Shown one piece after another: positions 18,075 through 26,139 of a DNA stretch of 64,000 nt (positions within the stretch are counted from its first letter, which is position 1; the number at the start of each line of letters is the position of its first letter). This stretch comes from Sphingomonas faeni (lineage in GTDB: Bacteria > Pseudomonadota > Alphaproteobacteria > Sphingomonadales > Sphingomonadaceae): contig NZ_JANBVH010000011.1 in NCBI RefSeq assembly GCF_024273235.1, positions 62,001 through 126,000 of the forward strand, given 5' to 3'. The position numbers and the translations under genes were made by a program. Below the pieces are notes generated by a model, which searched no databases, had not been told where the DNA came from, and was given only the letters and a program-made list of their open reading frames with translations.

Positions 18075-18101
18075 GATCATGGGGCACTCGGCCCCGCGAT
18101 C
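18075..18101. terminator. Hairpin between convergent GH84 and proC genes
   Basis: GATC-AT-GGGGC-ACTCG-GCCCC-GC-GATC forms a 5-bp GC stem extended by a 4-bp outer stem. It sits 9 bp after the GH84 stop and touches the proC stop codon. There is no T-run, so it is a weak candidate bidirectional terminator. Confidence 0.4.
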
Positions 18102-18919
18102 TAGCGCGCCGCGGCGGCCATTTCGGCGTTGCGGCGCTCCGACGCGGACAGCGTTTCGGTGAGTAGCGCGACCAGCGCATCGTCCCGGTCGAGCACGTTC
18201 ATGCCTTCGCGGGTCGAGCCGCCGGGGCTGGCGACGCGGTCAGCCAGCACGGCGGGCGAGACGTCCGCATCGGCGGCCATGATCGCAGAGCCCTCCAGCG
18301 TGGCGATCGCGAGCCGCGCGGCCTGGTCCGCCGGAAGCCCCAGCGCCGCGCCAGCCTTGGCGAGCGCATCGGCGAAGCGGAACACGAAGCCGGGGCCGCA
18401 GCCCGCCAGCGCGGTCACCGCATCGAAATGCGCCTCGTCGGCGATCCATTCGTAATGGCCGAGCGGGGCGGCGAACGCTTCTGCCGCGGCGGTCGCCTCG
18501 GCCGACGCGCCGGGCGTGTAGAGCGACGTCACGCCCTTGCCGATCGCGACCGGGAGGTTGGGCATCGCGCGGACGATCGCATCGGCCTCGAACCGCCCGG
18601 CAAGCGCGGCGTGATCGACACCCGCAAGGATCGACAACAACAGCTTCGGAGCGCCCTTCATCGGCGCGAGCAACGCCTGCGCCGCGTCGATCTGTTGTGG
18701 CTTGAGCGCCAGCATCAGCGTGGCAGGCGCGTCTTCATCGGGCAGCGCGGTCAGCGAGCGGACACCCTCGGGGACGCCCTTCCCGCTGCGCGTGATCACC
18801 GTCACGCTCATAGGATCGAGCCCGGCGGCGATCCAGCGCCGCAGCATCGCGCCACCCATGTTGCCGCAGCCGATCAGCCACAGCGGACCGACCGGAAAGC
18901 CCTTGGCCGAACACGCCAT
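18101..18919 (-). CDS. proC: Pyrroline-5-carboxylate reductase
   Basis: 272 residues, catalysing the last step of proline synthesis (P5C to proline with NAD(P)H). The Rossmann start is LWLIGCGNMGGAMLRRW. L-A-L-K-P-Q, I-V-R-A-M-P-N-L-P and the C-terminal signature (T-A-L-A-G-C-G-P-G-F-V-F, then V-A-S-P-G-G-S-T-R-E-G) match ProC. The ATG at 18919 lies 2 bp after the ybjN stop with GAGG directly upstream, consistent with translational coupling. It is the last gene of the minus-strand block tspO-ubiK-ybjN-proC. Confidence 0.94.
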   Translation of the reverse strand: MACSAKGFPVGPLWLIGCGNMGGAMLRRWIAAGLDPMSVTVITRSGKGVPEGVRSLTALPDEDAPATLMLALKPQQIDAAQALLAPMKGAPKLLLSILAGVDHAALAGRFEADAIVRAMPNLPVAIGKGVTSLYTPGASAEATAAAEAFAAPLGHYEWIADEAHFDAVTALAGCGPGFVFRFADALAKAGAALGLPADQAARLAIATLEGSAIMAADADVSPAVLADRVASPGGSTREGMNVLDRDDALVALLTETLSASERRNAEMAAAAR

Positions 18920-18921
18920 CC

Positions 18922-19428
18922 TCAAGCCTCGCCGTGCGTTTCGATCAGTGCCGCGGCGAGCGCGTCCTTGGGGGTCTTGCCGCCCCACAGCACGAACTGG
19001 AACACGGGGTAGAAGCGCTCGCACTCCTCGATCGCCGATTCGACGAGCAGTTCGGCAGCCTCGAGCGACATCGTGCCGTCATCGCCGCCATCGACCATCG
19101 CGGCATGCCGGAACAGCAATATGCCGCTCGACGACCAGAGCTCGAAATGGCCGATCCAGAGCTGTTCGTTGACCAGTCCGATCGTCTCGTACACCGCCTG
19201 GCGGCGCTCGTCGGGCACCTTGATGTCAGGAAAAGCGAGGAATTGCAGCACGCTATCGTCTTCGCGCCACAGGGCCCGCAGCTCGTAGGTCGCCCAACTT
19301 CCCTTCACGGTCGCGACGATCTCGTCCTCGTGGCGCTCATGCTCCCAGCCATGCGCAGCGTAATAGCTTTCGAGCATGTCGATCGGAGCAGCGTCTTCGT
19401 GGTCGTGGTCTACTTGGTCGAGCATCAT
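18922..19428 (-). CDS. YbjN domain-containing protein
   Basis: 168 residues with an acidic N-terminus (D-H-D-H-E-D). The YbjN-like fold follows, recognisable by W-A-T-Y-E-L-R-A-L-W-R-E-D-D-S-V-L-Q-F-L and a long C-terminal helix region. YbjN-domain proteins resemble secretion chaperones; no enzymatic role is established. The start could be either of two consecutive ATG codons (19428 or 19425). It is tightly linked to proC (2-bp gap) and lies after ubiK. Confidence 0.8.
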   Translation of the reverse strand: MMLDQVDHDHEDAAPIDMLESYYAAHGWEHERHEDEIVATVKGSWATYELRALWREDDSVLQFLAFPDIKVPDERRQAVYETIGLVNEQLWIGHFELWSSSGILLFRHAAMVDGGDDGTMSLEAAELLVESAIEECERFYPVFQFVLWGGKTPKDALAAALIETHGEA

Positions 19429-19525
19429 TAGGTCCTGGCGGTCCTTATCGCACGACAAAGGGTGCCGAGGCAAAAACGCCACGGCAACCCCATCGAACCC
19501 GTTTGTGCGGAAAACTGTGGAAAAG

Positions 19526-19813
19526 TCAGTCGACCGACGCCCCGAGCGGTGCGGTTACCGTCGACTGGGCCGCGAACTTGGCCTCGAGCGCATCGAGACG
19601 CGCCTTCAACACGTCGTTCTCGTCGCGCGCGGCGGCGGCCATGGCCTTGACCGCGTCGAACTCTTCGCGACTGACGAAATCGAGCCCGCCGAGCCATTCG
19701 CGCGCCCGTTCCCGCGCGCCCGAGCCGGCTTCGCGACCGACGCCCGCAAGCGTACCGGCCGCACCGTTCAAGACCTTGACGATATCGTCGAACACGCGGT
19801 TTTCGGACTGCAT
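19526..19813 (-). CDS. ubiK: UbiK family accessory factor (BMFP)
   Basis: 95 residues: an amphipathic N-terminal helix (F-D-D-I-V-K-V-L-N-G-A), then V-S-R-E-E-F-D-A-V and a C-terminal coiled coil (E-N-D-V-L-K-A-R-L-D-A-L-E-A-K). This is the UbiK/YqiC architecture. In other bacteria such proteins bind UbiJ-containing complexes and help soluble ubiquinone biosynthesis. It belongs to the minus-strand block with tspO, ybjN and proC. Confidence 0.85.
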   Translation of the reverse strand: MQSENRVFDDIVKVLNGAAGTLAGVGREAGSGARERAREWLGGLDFVSREEFDAVKAMAAAARDENDVLKARLDALEAKFAAQSTVTAPLGASVD

Positions 19814-19852
19814 TGCTTCAAAACCCCAGAGACTGTTGCATATACTGCTGCG

Positions 19853-20404
19853 TCACAGCATTTGGGACGTATGCGCCGCGGGTGCAAGGCTTTCGGCATC
19901 CGGGTTCAACTGCCCGATGCTGAACGCGAGCACGCCCGCAAAGCTGATCCACACCATATACGGCACCATCAGCCACGCCGCGGCGGGCCGGATACGCGCG
20001 AAAACGAAGGTCGCGGCGATCGATAGCGCCAGCATCGCGACGATCACCAGCACCGACGTACCGATCCGGTGCGCGCCGAAGAACACGGGCGTCCAGGCGA
20101 GATTGAGCGCGAACTGGCCGACGAACAACGCGACGGCCAGCCAGCGCAGGCGAGCCCCACGCGCGTTGAGGATCATGGCGAGCGCGAGGCCGATAAGGAT
20201 GTAGAGCGTCGTCCAGACGATGGGGAAGACCCAGCCGGGCGGGTTCAGCGCAGGCTTGGCGAGCGCCATGTACCACGCATTCTCGCTGCCGACGCTGACC
20301 GATCGTCCGGAGAGGAAGCCGAGCAGCAGGATCAGGGGCACGGTCACGACCGCCCAGCGGAGGAACGACATCCTCAACTGGCCCTTCGAAGCGATACCGC
20401 CCAC
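19853..20404 (-). CDS. tspO: TspO/MBR family tryptophan-rich sensory protein
   Basis: 183 residues with five predicted membrane segments. W-Y-M-A-L-A-K-P-A-L-N-P-P-G-W-V-F-P-I-V-W is the loop 1 to helix 2 signature, and L-N-L-A-W-T-P-V-F-F-G follows in helix 3. TspO proteins bind porphyrins and cholesterol-like ligands and modulate tetrapyrrole or stress responses in the outer or inner membrane. The GTG at 20404 is supported by GGAAGGA six bases upstream; an in-frame ATG at 20371 is an alternative. Confidence 0.9.
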   Translation of the reverse strand: MGGIASKGQLRMSFLRWAVVTVPLILLLGFLSGRSVSVGSENAWYMALAKPALNPPGWVFPIVWTTLYILIGLALAMILNARGARLRWLAVALFVGQFALNLAWTPVFFGAHRIGTSVLVIVAMLALSIAATFVFARIRPAAAWLMVPYMVWISFAGVLAFSIGQLNPDAESLAPAAHTSQML

Positions 20405-20494
20405 ACACGTCCTTCCGTCTCTACGCGGGCACGTCCTGCCGCGCGTTTGGCGATCCGTAAACCGTGCTCGCGAGGGAATCGTTCCGCTAGTGGT

Positions 20495-21259
20495 TCATTC
20501 CGGCACGGCCGGGGTCGGCGAAGGTGCCGTGTGGTGCGCAGCGATCAGGAATTCGACATTGCCTTCGGGGCCGGTGATCGGGCTCTCGACCACGCCCTCG
20601 ACATGCCAGCCCTGCCCGGTCAGCCACGCCGCGACCTCGTCGCAGACCCGCTGGTGGATGGCGGGATCGCGGACGACGCCGCCCTTCCCCACTTCCTCGC
20701 GGCCCGCCTCGAACTGCGGCTTCACCAGTGCCATCAGCCGCGCGTCGGGCGTGGCGAAGGACATCGGCCGTTCGAGCACCTTGGCCAAGCCGATGAAGCT
20801 CGCATCGCACACGATCAGGTCGACCGGTTCGGGGATATGCGCGGGCGTCAGGATCCGCGCGCTGGTCTGTTCGTGGACGAGGACGCGCTCGTCTTGGCGG
20901 AGCGACCAGGCGAGCTGGTTGGTGCCGCTGTCGACCGCGTACACCTTGGTCGCGCCGTTCTTCAGCAGCACGTCGGTGAAGCCGCCGGTCGACGAGCCGA
21001 CGTCGATCGCGATCGCGCCGCTCACGTCCCAACCGAAATGCGTCAGGCCATGCGCCAGCTTGATCCCGCCGCGCGAGACCCAGGGGTGATCGCGGCCGCG
21101 CACGTCGAGCACGACGTCGTCGGCGAGCGTCTGGCCGGGCTTGTCGACCTTCTTCGTGCCCGCGAACACGAGGCCCGCCATGATCAGCGCCTGCGCACGC
21201 GTCCGCGACTCGACGAGGCCCCTGTCGACCAGCATCTGGTCCGCCCGTATCTTCACCAT
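20495..21259 (-). CDS. tlyA: TlyA family rRNA (cytidine-2'-O)-methyltransferase
   Basis: 254 residues. An N-terminal S4 RNA-binding domain (R-A-D-Q-M-L-V-D-R-G-L-V-E-S-R-T-R-A-Q-A) is followed by an FtsJ-like Rossmann methyltransferase: A-I-D-V-G-S-S-T-G-G-F-T-D motif I near residue 82, and D-A-S-F-I-G and L-V-K-P-Q-F-E later. TlyA methylates 16S/23S rRNA cytidines, which affects capreomycin susceptibility in some species. An upstream start at 21337 would remove most of the divergent spacer, so the ATG at 21259 is chosen. Confidence 0.92.
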   Translation of the reverse strand: MVKIRADQMLVDRGLVESRTRAQALIMAGLVFAGTKKVDKPGQTLADDVVLDVRGRDHPWVSRGGIKLAHGLTHFGWDVSGAIAIDVGSSTGGFTDVLLKNGATKVYAVDSGTNQLAWSLRQDERVLVHEQTSARILTPAHIPEPVDLIVCDASFIGLAKVLERPMSFATPDARLMALVKPQFEAGREEVGKGGVVRDPAIHQRVCDEVAAWLTGQGWHVEGVVESPITGPEGNVEFLIAAHHTAPSPTPAVPE

Positions 21260-21459
21260 GCGCGCATCCTTGCCATGCCCGCCTATCGCCGCCCCGTCCG
21301 GCCACCGCAAGCTGCCTTCCTTTCGCCGCAATCTCATTGCCTACCAGTTGAGTGGGATTACGTTGAAGGCTGGGAAGCGTGATCAGGCGGCGTCCCCTAG
21401 AGCGTCCCCCCGGTCACGCTTTCCACCCCAAAACGGGGCCTTGGAGAAGGAGAAGCGCT

Positions 21460-22131
21460 GTGGGTAGTTTCGCACCGTATGAATCCGTCCAGCCGACCAT
21501 CCTGACCGTACCGGGTCTCGGTGGTTCGGGCCCGTCGCATTGGCAGACGCTGTGGGAAGACGCGCGGCCCGACACGGTCCGCGTCGAACTCGGCATGTGG
21601 AATACACCCCACCGCAACGCCTGGGTGACTCGGCTCGACGAGGCGATCCGCCGCGCGGACGCGCCGGTGATCCTCGCCGCGCACAGCCTCGGGTGTTTAG
21701 CCGTGGCATGGTGGGCGGAACTCAGCCCACAGCCTTATGGCTGGCCGGTTGCCGGCGCGCTTCTGGTTGCGCCGGCGGATGTCGATCGCGGCGGCGCGCA
21801 GGCGGAGCTGAAGGGCTTCTCGCCGACCCCGCGGACACCGCTGCCCTTCCCGTCGATCGTCGTGGCCAGCAGCGACGACCCCTGGGTCACCCCCGAACGC
21901 GCGCACAGCATGGCGGCCGACTGGGGCAGCCACTTCGTCGACGCCGGGCCGCAGGGTCATCTGAACGCCGCGAGCGGGATCGGCTGGTGGCGCGAGGGGC
22001 AGGATCTGCTCGAACGCGTCATCGCGGCGAGCGGCAATGGCCGTGGGCAGGCTTTGCCACCCAGTGCGGCCCGCTCGATACTCGCGGTGAGTGCGACCGA
22101 TGCCGCGCAGACACATTATCTGGGCGGGTGA
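21460..22131 (+). CDS. RBBP9/YdeN family alpha/beta hydrolase
   Basis: 223 residues. LTVPGLGGSGPSHWQTLWE is the RBBP9/YdeN opening (G-x-x-x-S-x-x-x-H-W), the nucleophile elbow is A-A-H-S-L-G-C near residue 74, and the acid D and final H lie in S-S-D-D-P-W and P-Q-G-H-L-N-A. These serine hydrolases have few known natural substrates. The GTG at 21460 has a strong GGAGAAGGAG site upstream. About 30 residues after G-W-W-R-E-G are an unusual Ala/Ser-rich tail. It diverges from tlyA across 200 bp in which I see no regulatory motif. Confidence 0.85.
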   Translation: MGSFAPYESVQPTILTVPGLGGSGPSHWQTLWEDARPDTVRVELGMWNTPHRNAWVTRLDEAIRRADAPVILAAHSLGCLAVAWWAELSPQPYGWPVAGALLVAPADVDRGGAQAELKGFSPTPRTPLPFPSIVVASSDDPWVTPERAHSMAADWGSHFVDAGPQGHLNAASGIGWWREGQDLLERVIAASGNGRGQALPPSAARSILAVSATDAAQTHYLGG

Positions 22132-22298
22132 CGCCGAGCGTCGGATCACTCCCGAGCCGCCAAGCGCCACGCCGCTCGGCAAACCCAGGAAGTCGAAGAA
22201 CCCGACGTAGCCCCTCGGGTTCGCGCCGCTCCCCGTGTCCGACTCCGTCCGTCTGAATCCCGGCAAAGTACGCGCTCCAACATTTCGCCTTGCGAATC

Positions 22299-22315
22299 AT
22301 GATATGATGTATCAT
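22299..22315. promoter_or_regulatory. Candidate metalloregulator palindrome upstream of the MerC-like gene
   Basis: ATGATA-TGATG-TATCAT is an AT-rich perfect inverted repeat in an otherwise GC-rich 245-bp spacer, 61 bp before the GTG start. Fur-family sites (Fur, Zur) have this shape. MerC-domain genes are often linked to metal control, so a Zur-like site is possible (inference). The rest of 22132-22376 shows nothing clear. Confidence 0.4.
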
Positions 22316-22376
22316 TGCGCCGCATCGTCATCCTCGAAGGTGACGATGAAGGCCCGCGAGGCGGAAGGATTTCATC

Positions 22377-22823
22377 GTGACACGCGACCCCCATGATCTG
22401 CGCGACACCGGTCTCCGCACAGCCGTCGCCGGCGGCCGCTCGACGGGCGACATGCTCGATGGCCTTGCGGTTTGCGCATCGGCCGCCTGCATGATCCACT
22501 GCCTCGCCTTGCCGCTGCTGTTTGCGGCGCTGCCCGCACTCGCGACCTGGTTCGATCCAGGCGAGTCCTTCCACCGCATCATCCTGGCTTTCGCCATCCC
22601 GACCAGCGCGGTCGCGTTGATCGGGGGATGGCGCACGCACCGCGCCACGCCGCCGCTGATACTCGGTGCGGTCGGCCTCGCCCTGATGGCGCTCGGTATC
22701 CTCTTCGCGGGGCGCACGGCGATCGAGACGACGGTGTCGGTGACGGGCAGCCTCTTCCTCGCCGCCGCGCACCTCGCCAACTGGCGCAACCGGTTCGTCC
22801 GCAAGACGGCTGCGGCGGCGTGA
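22377..22823 (+). CDS. MerC domain-containing membrane protein
   Basis: 148 residues with four predicted membrane helices. The MerC signature is C-A-S-A-A-C-M-I-H-C-L-A-L-P-L-L in helix 1, with three Cys and a His that in mercuric transporters bind metal. Helices 2-4 (F-H-R-I-I-L-A-F-A-I-P, then T-P-P-L-I-L-G-A-V-G-L and V-T-G-S-L-F-L-A-A-A) follow the family. There are no mer genes nearby, so it is probably a housekeeping metal-linked variant. GTG start at 22377 with GGAAGGA upstream. Confidence 0.85.
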   Translation: MTRDPHDLRDTGLRTAVAGGRSTGDMLDGLAVCASAACMIHCLALPLLFAALPALATWFDPGESFHRIILAFAIPTSAVALIGGWRTHRATPPLILGAVGLALMALGILFAGRTAIETTVSVTGSLFLAAAHLANWRNRFVRKTAAAA

Positions 22824-22848
22824 TCCGAGGCATGCAGGAGAACCGCGC

Positions 22849-23628
22849 GTGAAACCGATCATTCTGGCGGCAACGCTGGCGGCTTTTCTGTCCGCCGGGG
22901 CGGTCTGCGCCCGGGTCGATGCGGGCTATCTCGCACCCGGCGCGTTCGACCTGCTCGCGGTCCTGCCGCCCGCGCCCCGGCCTGACGATCCGCGCGGGAT
23001 CGCCGACCGGGCGATCTTCCGGGCGACTCGGGCACTGGTCGGAACACCGCGCTGGGCGATGGCCACCAACGACGTGAAGCTGGCGCCCGCCGACATGATG
23101 CGCGATTTCAGCTGTGCGGCAGGCATCGCGCTGACCCCGCAGATCGCCCCGCGCACGACAGCGCTGATCACCCGCGCGTCGCGCGACACCGCGCGGGAGA
23201 CCGGGATCGCCAAGACGTTCTACAAACGCCCGCGCCCCTTCCTGATCGACCGAGGCGAAATCTGCCAACCCGCCGCCGAGGTCGCCGACAGCTATGACTA
23301 CCCATCCGGCCACACGACGGCAGGCTGGACCTGGGCGACGCTGCTCGCCGAACTCGCGCCCGACCGCGCCACCGCGATCCTCGCGCGGGGGCGGGCGTTC
23401 GGCGAAAGTCGCGTGGTCTGCGGCGTCCACAATGCCAGCGCGGTCGAAGGCGGGCGCCTGTCAGCCTCGGCGACCCTGACCGCGGCACACACCACCCCCG
23501 CCTTCCAGGCCGACCTTGCCGCCGCTCGCACCGAAATGGATGCACTCCGCCGCGATCCGGCTACGCCGCGTCCCGCGCCTGCGCTATGCTCCGGGGAAGC
23601 GGCACTGGTCGCGCAACGCATCGAGTAG
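22849..23628 (+). CDS. PAP2/class A non-specific acid phosphatase homologue
   Basis: 259 residues with a signal peptide ending near AVCARV. The three-part phosphatase signature is present: K-T-F-Y-K-R-P-R-P near residue 124, S-Y-D-Y-P-S-G-H-T-T near 149 and G-E-S-R-V-V-C-G-V-H-N-A-S-A-V-E-G-G near 186. Enzymes of this type release phosphate from many organic esters in the periplasm. The Asp that normally follows the catalytic His by four residues (SRx5Hx3D) is Ala here. GTG start with AGGAG upstream. It is followed after 9 bp by phoD, so the pair may scavenge phosphate together. Confidence 0.82.
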   Translation: MKPIILAATLAAFLSAGAVCARVDAGYLAPGAFDLLAVLPPAPRPDDPRGIADRAIFRATRALVGTPRWAMATNDVKLAPADMMRDFSCAAGIALTPQIAPRTTALITRASRDTARETGIAKTFYKRPRPFLIDRGEICQPAAEVADSYDYPSGHTTAGWTWATLLAELAPDRATAILARGRAFGESRVVCGVHNASAVEGGRLSASATLTAAHTTPAFQADLAAARTEMDALRRDPATPRPAPALCSGEAALVAQRIE

Positions 23629-23637
23629 GACCACCGG

Positions 23638-25206
23638 ATGACGATCGAGTCCCTCAGCCTGGCGATCTCCCGGCGCGCGCTGGTCGGCGGCGCCGTCGGT
23701 CTGCTCGCGGCCCCCGCGATCCTGCGCGCGCAACAGCTGTTCACGGCCTATCCGTTCCGGCTCGGAGTCGCGGCAGGCGAGCCGGCGTCGGACGGCTTCG
23801 TGATCTGGACCCGGCTCGCGCCCGATCCGCTCGGCGATCATGGCGGGATGCCGATGCAACCGGTCGCGGTCGACTGGCAGGTCGCGTCGGACCAGCGCTT
23901 CGCCACCGTCGTCGCCAAGGGCAGCGCGATCGCCCGGCCCGAGCTGGCGCATGCGGTCCACGTCGAGGTTGCGGGGCTGCTCCCCGATCGTCCCTATTGG
24001 TACCGCTTCACGGTCGGCCGCGAACGATCGATCGCCGGCCGCGCGCGCACCTTGCCGGTCGCGGGCGCGCCGCTCGACCATCTCCGCTTCGGCGTCGCGG
24101 GTTGCCAGAATTACGAGGACGGGCTGTTCACCGCCTATCGCCACCTCGCCGACGAGGATGTCGCGTTCGTCTATCATTACGGCGACTATATCTACGAAGG
24201 CCGCAGTTCGCCGGTCGCGATGGGCTATGACGGCAAGCCGCGCCGGTTCGTCCGCGCGCACGAGGGGCAGTTGCTGTTCGACCTCGCCGACTATCGCCGC
24301 CGCTACGCGCAGTATAAGATGGACCCGGACCTTCAGGCCGCGCACGCGTCCGCGGCATGGTTCGCGACGTTCGACGATCACGAGGTCGAGAACAACTGGG
24401 TCGGCGAGACCGACCAGGAAAACGATCCCCCCGAGGTGTTCGCCTTGCGCCGCGCCGCCGCGTTCCAGGCCTATTACGAACACATGCCGTTCCGCCGCGC
24501 GTCTTTCCCGGGCCCCAACGGCATGCAGATGTATCGCCGAGCCACGGTCGGCAATCTGGTCGACCTGCATCTGCTCGATACCCGCCAGTTCCGCTCGGAC
24601 CAGCCGTGCGACGACGGCTTCAAACCCTATTGCAAGGGCTGGGACGATCCCAAGGCGCAGGTGCTGGGAACGCGGCAGGAGGCGTGGCTCGACACCGCAC
24701 TGAAACAGCGATCGGCACGCTGGAACGCGCTGGCGCAACAGGTGATGGTGATGCCGCTCGACCGCCGGACCGGCGAAGAGCCCGCGCCGATCCGCAACAT
24801 GGACAGCTGGGGCGGCTATGACGCGCCCCGCGAACGCGTCCTGGCGAAGCTCGCCGGGCTCGGCAACGCGGTCGTGCTGACCGGCGACGAGCATCAGAAT
24901 TACGCGGGCGAACTGCGCACCAAAGGCGGCACCGGCGATGCGGTCGCGGTCGAGTTCGTCGGCACCTCGATCTCGTCCGGCGGCGACGGCGCGGACCGGC
25001 GCACGGGCACCGAGCGTATCATCGCGGGTAATCCCTTCCTCCGCTACACCAACGACCGCCGCGGCTATCTGGTCTGCGACGTCGCGCACGACCAGTGGCA
25101 GACGCGCTTCCGTACGGTCGACCGCGTCAGCACGCCCGACGCCACGATCAAGACCGCAGCCACAGCCACCGTCGAACATGGCCGCCCGGCGCTCTCGATC
25201 GCCTGA
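23638..25206 (+). CDS. phoD: Alkaline phosphatase D (PhoD), Tat-exported
   Basis: 522 residues. The twin-arginine signal ISRRALVGGAVGLL is followed by the PhoD N-terminal Fn3-like domain (A-S-D-G-F-V-I-W-T-R-L). The metallophosphoesterase core holds V-A-G-C-Q-N-Y with the metal Cys, Y-H-Y-G-D-Y-I-Y-E near residue 180, F-A-T-F-D-D-H-E-V-E-N-N-W and L-T-G-D-E-H-Q-N-Y. PhoD enzymes are Ca/Fe phosphodiesterase-phosphomonoesterases that hydrolyse teichoic acids or other phosphoesters. It starts 9 bp after the acid phosphatase stop. No Pho box was found. Confidence 0.93.
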   Translation: MTIESLSLAISRRALVGGAVGLLAAPAILRAQQLFTAYPFRLGVAAGEPASDGFVIWTRLAPDPLGDHGGMPMQPVAVDWQVASDQRFATVVAKGSAIARPELAHAVHVEVAGLLPDRPYWYRFTVGRERSIAGRARTLPVAGAPLDHLRFGVAGCQNYEDGLFTAYRHLADEDVAFVYHYGDYIYEGRSSPVAMGYDGKPRRFVRAHEGQLLFDLADYRRRYAQYKMDPDLQAAHASAAWFATFDDHEVENNWVGETDQENDPPEVFALRRAAAFQAYYEHMPFRRASFPGPNGMQMYRRATVGNLVDLHLLDTRQFRSDQPCDDGFKPYCKGWDDPKAQVLGTRQEAWLDTALKQRSARWNALAQQVMVMPLDRRTGEEPAPIRNMDSWGGYDAPRERVLAKLAGLGNAVVLTGDEHQNYAGELRTKGGTGDAVAVEFVGTSISSGGDGADRRTGTERIIAGNPFLRYTNDRRGYLVCDVAHDQWQTRFRTVDRVSTPDATIKTAATATVEHGRPALSIA

Positions 25207-25236
25207 TCTACAGCGGCCCGATACGTCAAGGCTGCA

Positions 25237-26139
25237 CTAGCGGCCGATCCAGGCGGTGATGCCAGCCACGCTGCGGAAGTCGTCGACCGCGCGGACGTCC
25301 AGCGCAGGATAGGCCGCCCTCACCATGTCGGCGAGCGCGGTACCGGGACCGAGTTCGAGCACACGGTCGACACCGCGCTCCACCAGCGCCTCCAGCGTGG
25401 CCGCCCAGTCGATCGTGGTATCGACCTGTCCCGCGAGACCGGGAATGCCCCCCGCCCCGCTCACGACCGACGCATCGGCCGCACCGATCAGCGTCCGCCC
25501 CCGGGCGGGCCGCGTGGCATCGGACGCGTCGAGCGCAGCGCGGAACGGTGCGACCGCCGCCGACAGCCGCGGCGTATGCGAGGCGACGTGGACCGCGATC
25601 GGTCGCGCCGCCACCGCCCCGACGTCCAGCGCCGCACCGCAACACCGCGCGACCTGCTCGCGCGCGCCACCGATCACGAAGAGGTCACCCGGATTGACGA
25701 TCGCGATCGCACACGCGAACTCCGCAGCGAGTGCGGCGACCCGGTCGCGCGGCACCCCGCGAACGAACCCCAGCCCGTCATCAGGTCCCCCCGCCGCATC
25801 CATCGCCTCGGCACGCACCGCCGTCAGTCGCAAGGTCCGCTCGGGCGACCAGATACCAGCCACGCCCCAGGCCGCCATCTCGCCCACGCTATACCCCGCG
25901 ACGACCGCCGGCCCGATCGGTTCGAGACACGCTGCCGCAACCAGCCCGCGCGCGACGCACAGGATCTGGCTCGTCCGGTTGGCGTGCAGGTCGGCCGACC
26001 GCAGCACGGCGCCAATATCCTCCCCAAGCAACGCGCTCGCCTCGGCCAGGATCGGCGCAGAACGCGGATCGTCGGCAAAAAGGTCGAGCATCGCCCGATC
26101 CTGCCGACCCTGTCCCGAGCAGAGCAGAGCGAGAGTCAC
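25237..26139 (-). CDS. mdcH: Malonate decarboxylase malonyl-CoA:acyl-carrier transacylase (epsilon subunit)
   Basis: 300 residues of the FabD fold. L-A-L-L-C-S-G-Q-G-R-Q opens it, G-Y-S-V-G-E-M-A-A-W holds the Ser nucleophile near residue 84, and V-H-V-A-S-H-T-P-R-L the catalytic His. MdcH loads malonyl onto the MdcC prosthetic group to start the cycle. It is the last gene of the minus-strand mdc operon. Its GTG start overlaps the mdcB stop by four bases (GTGA), indicating coupled translation. Confidence 0.92.
   Translation of the reverse strand: MTLALLCSGQGRQDRAMLDLFADDPRSAPILAEASALLGEDIGAVLRSADLHANRTSQILCVARGLVAAACLEPIGPAVVAGYSVGEMAAWGVAGIWSPERTLRLTAVRAEAMDAAGGPDDGLGFVRGVPRDRVAALAAEFACAIAIVNPGDLFVIGGAREQVARCCGAALDVGAVAARPIAVHVASHTPRLSAAVAPFRAALDASDATRPARGRTLIGAADASVVSGAGGIPGLAGQVDTTIDWAATLEALVERGVDRVLELGPGTALADMVRAAYPALDVRAVDDFRSVAGITAWIGR

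Noticed and set aside
22146..22862. Minus-strand frame opposite the MerC gene
   Set aside because: The MerC protein has clear helices and Cys motif; the antisense frame is Arg-rich.
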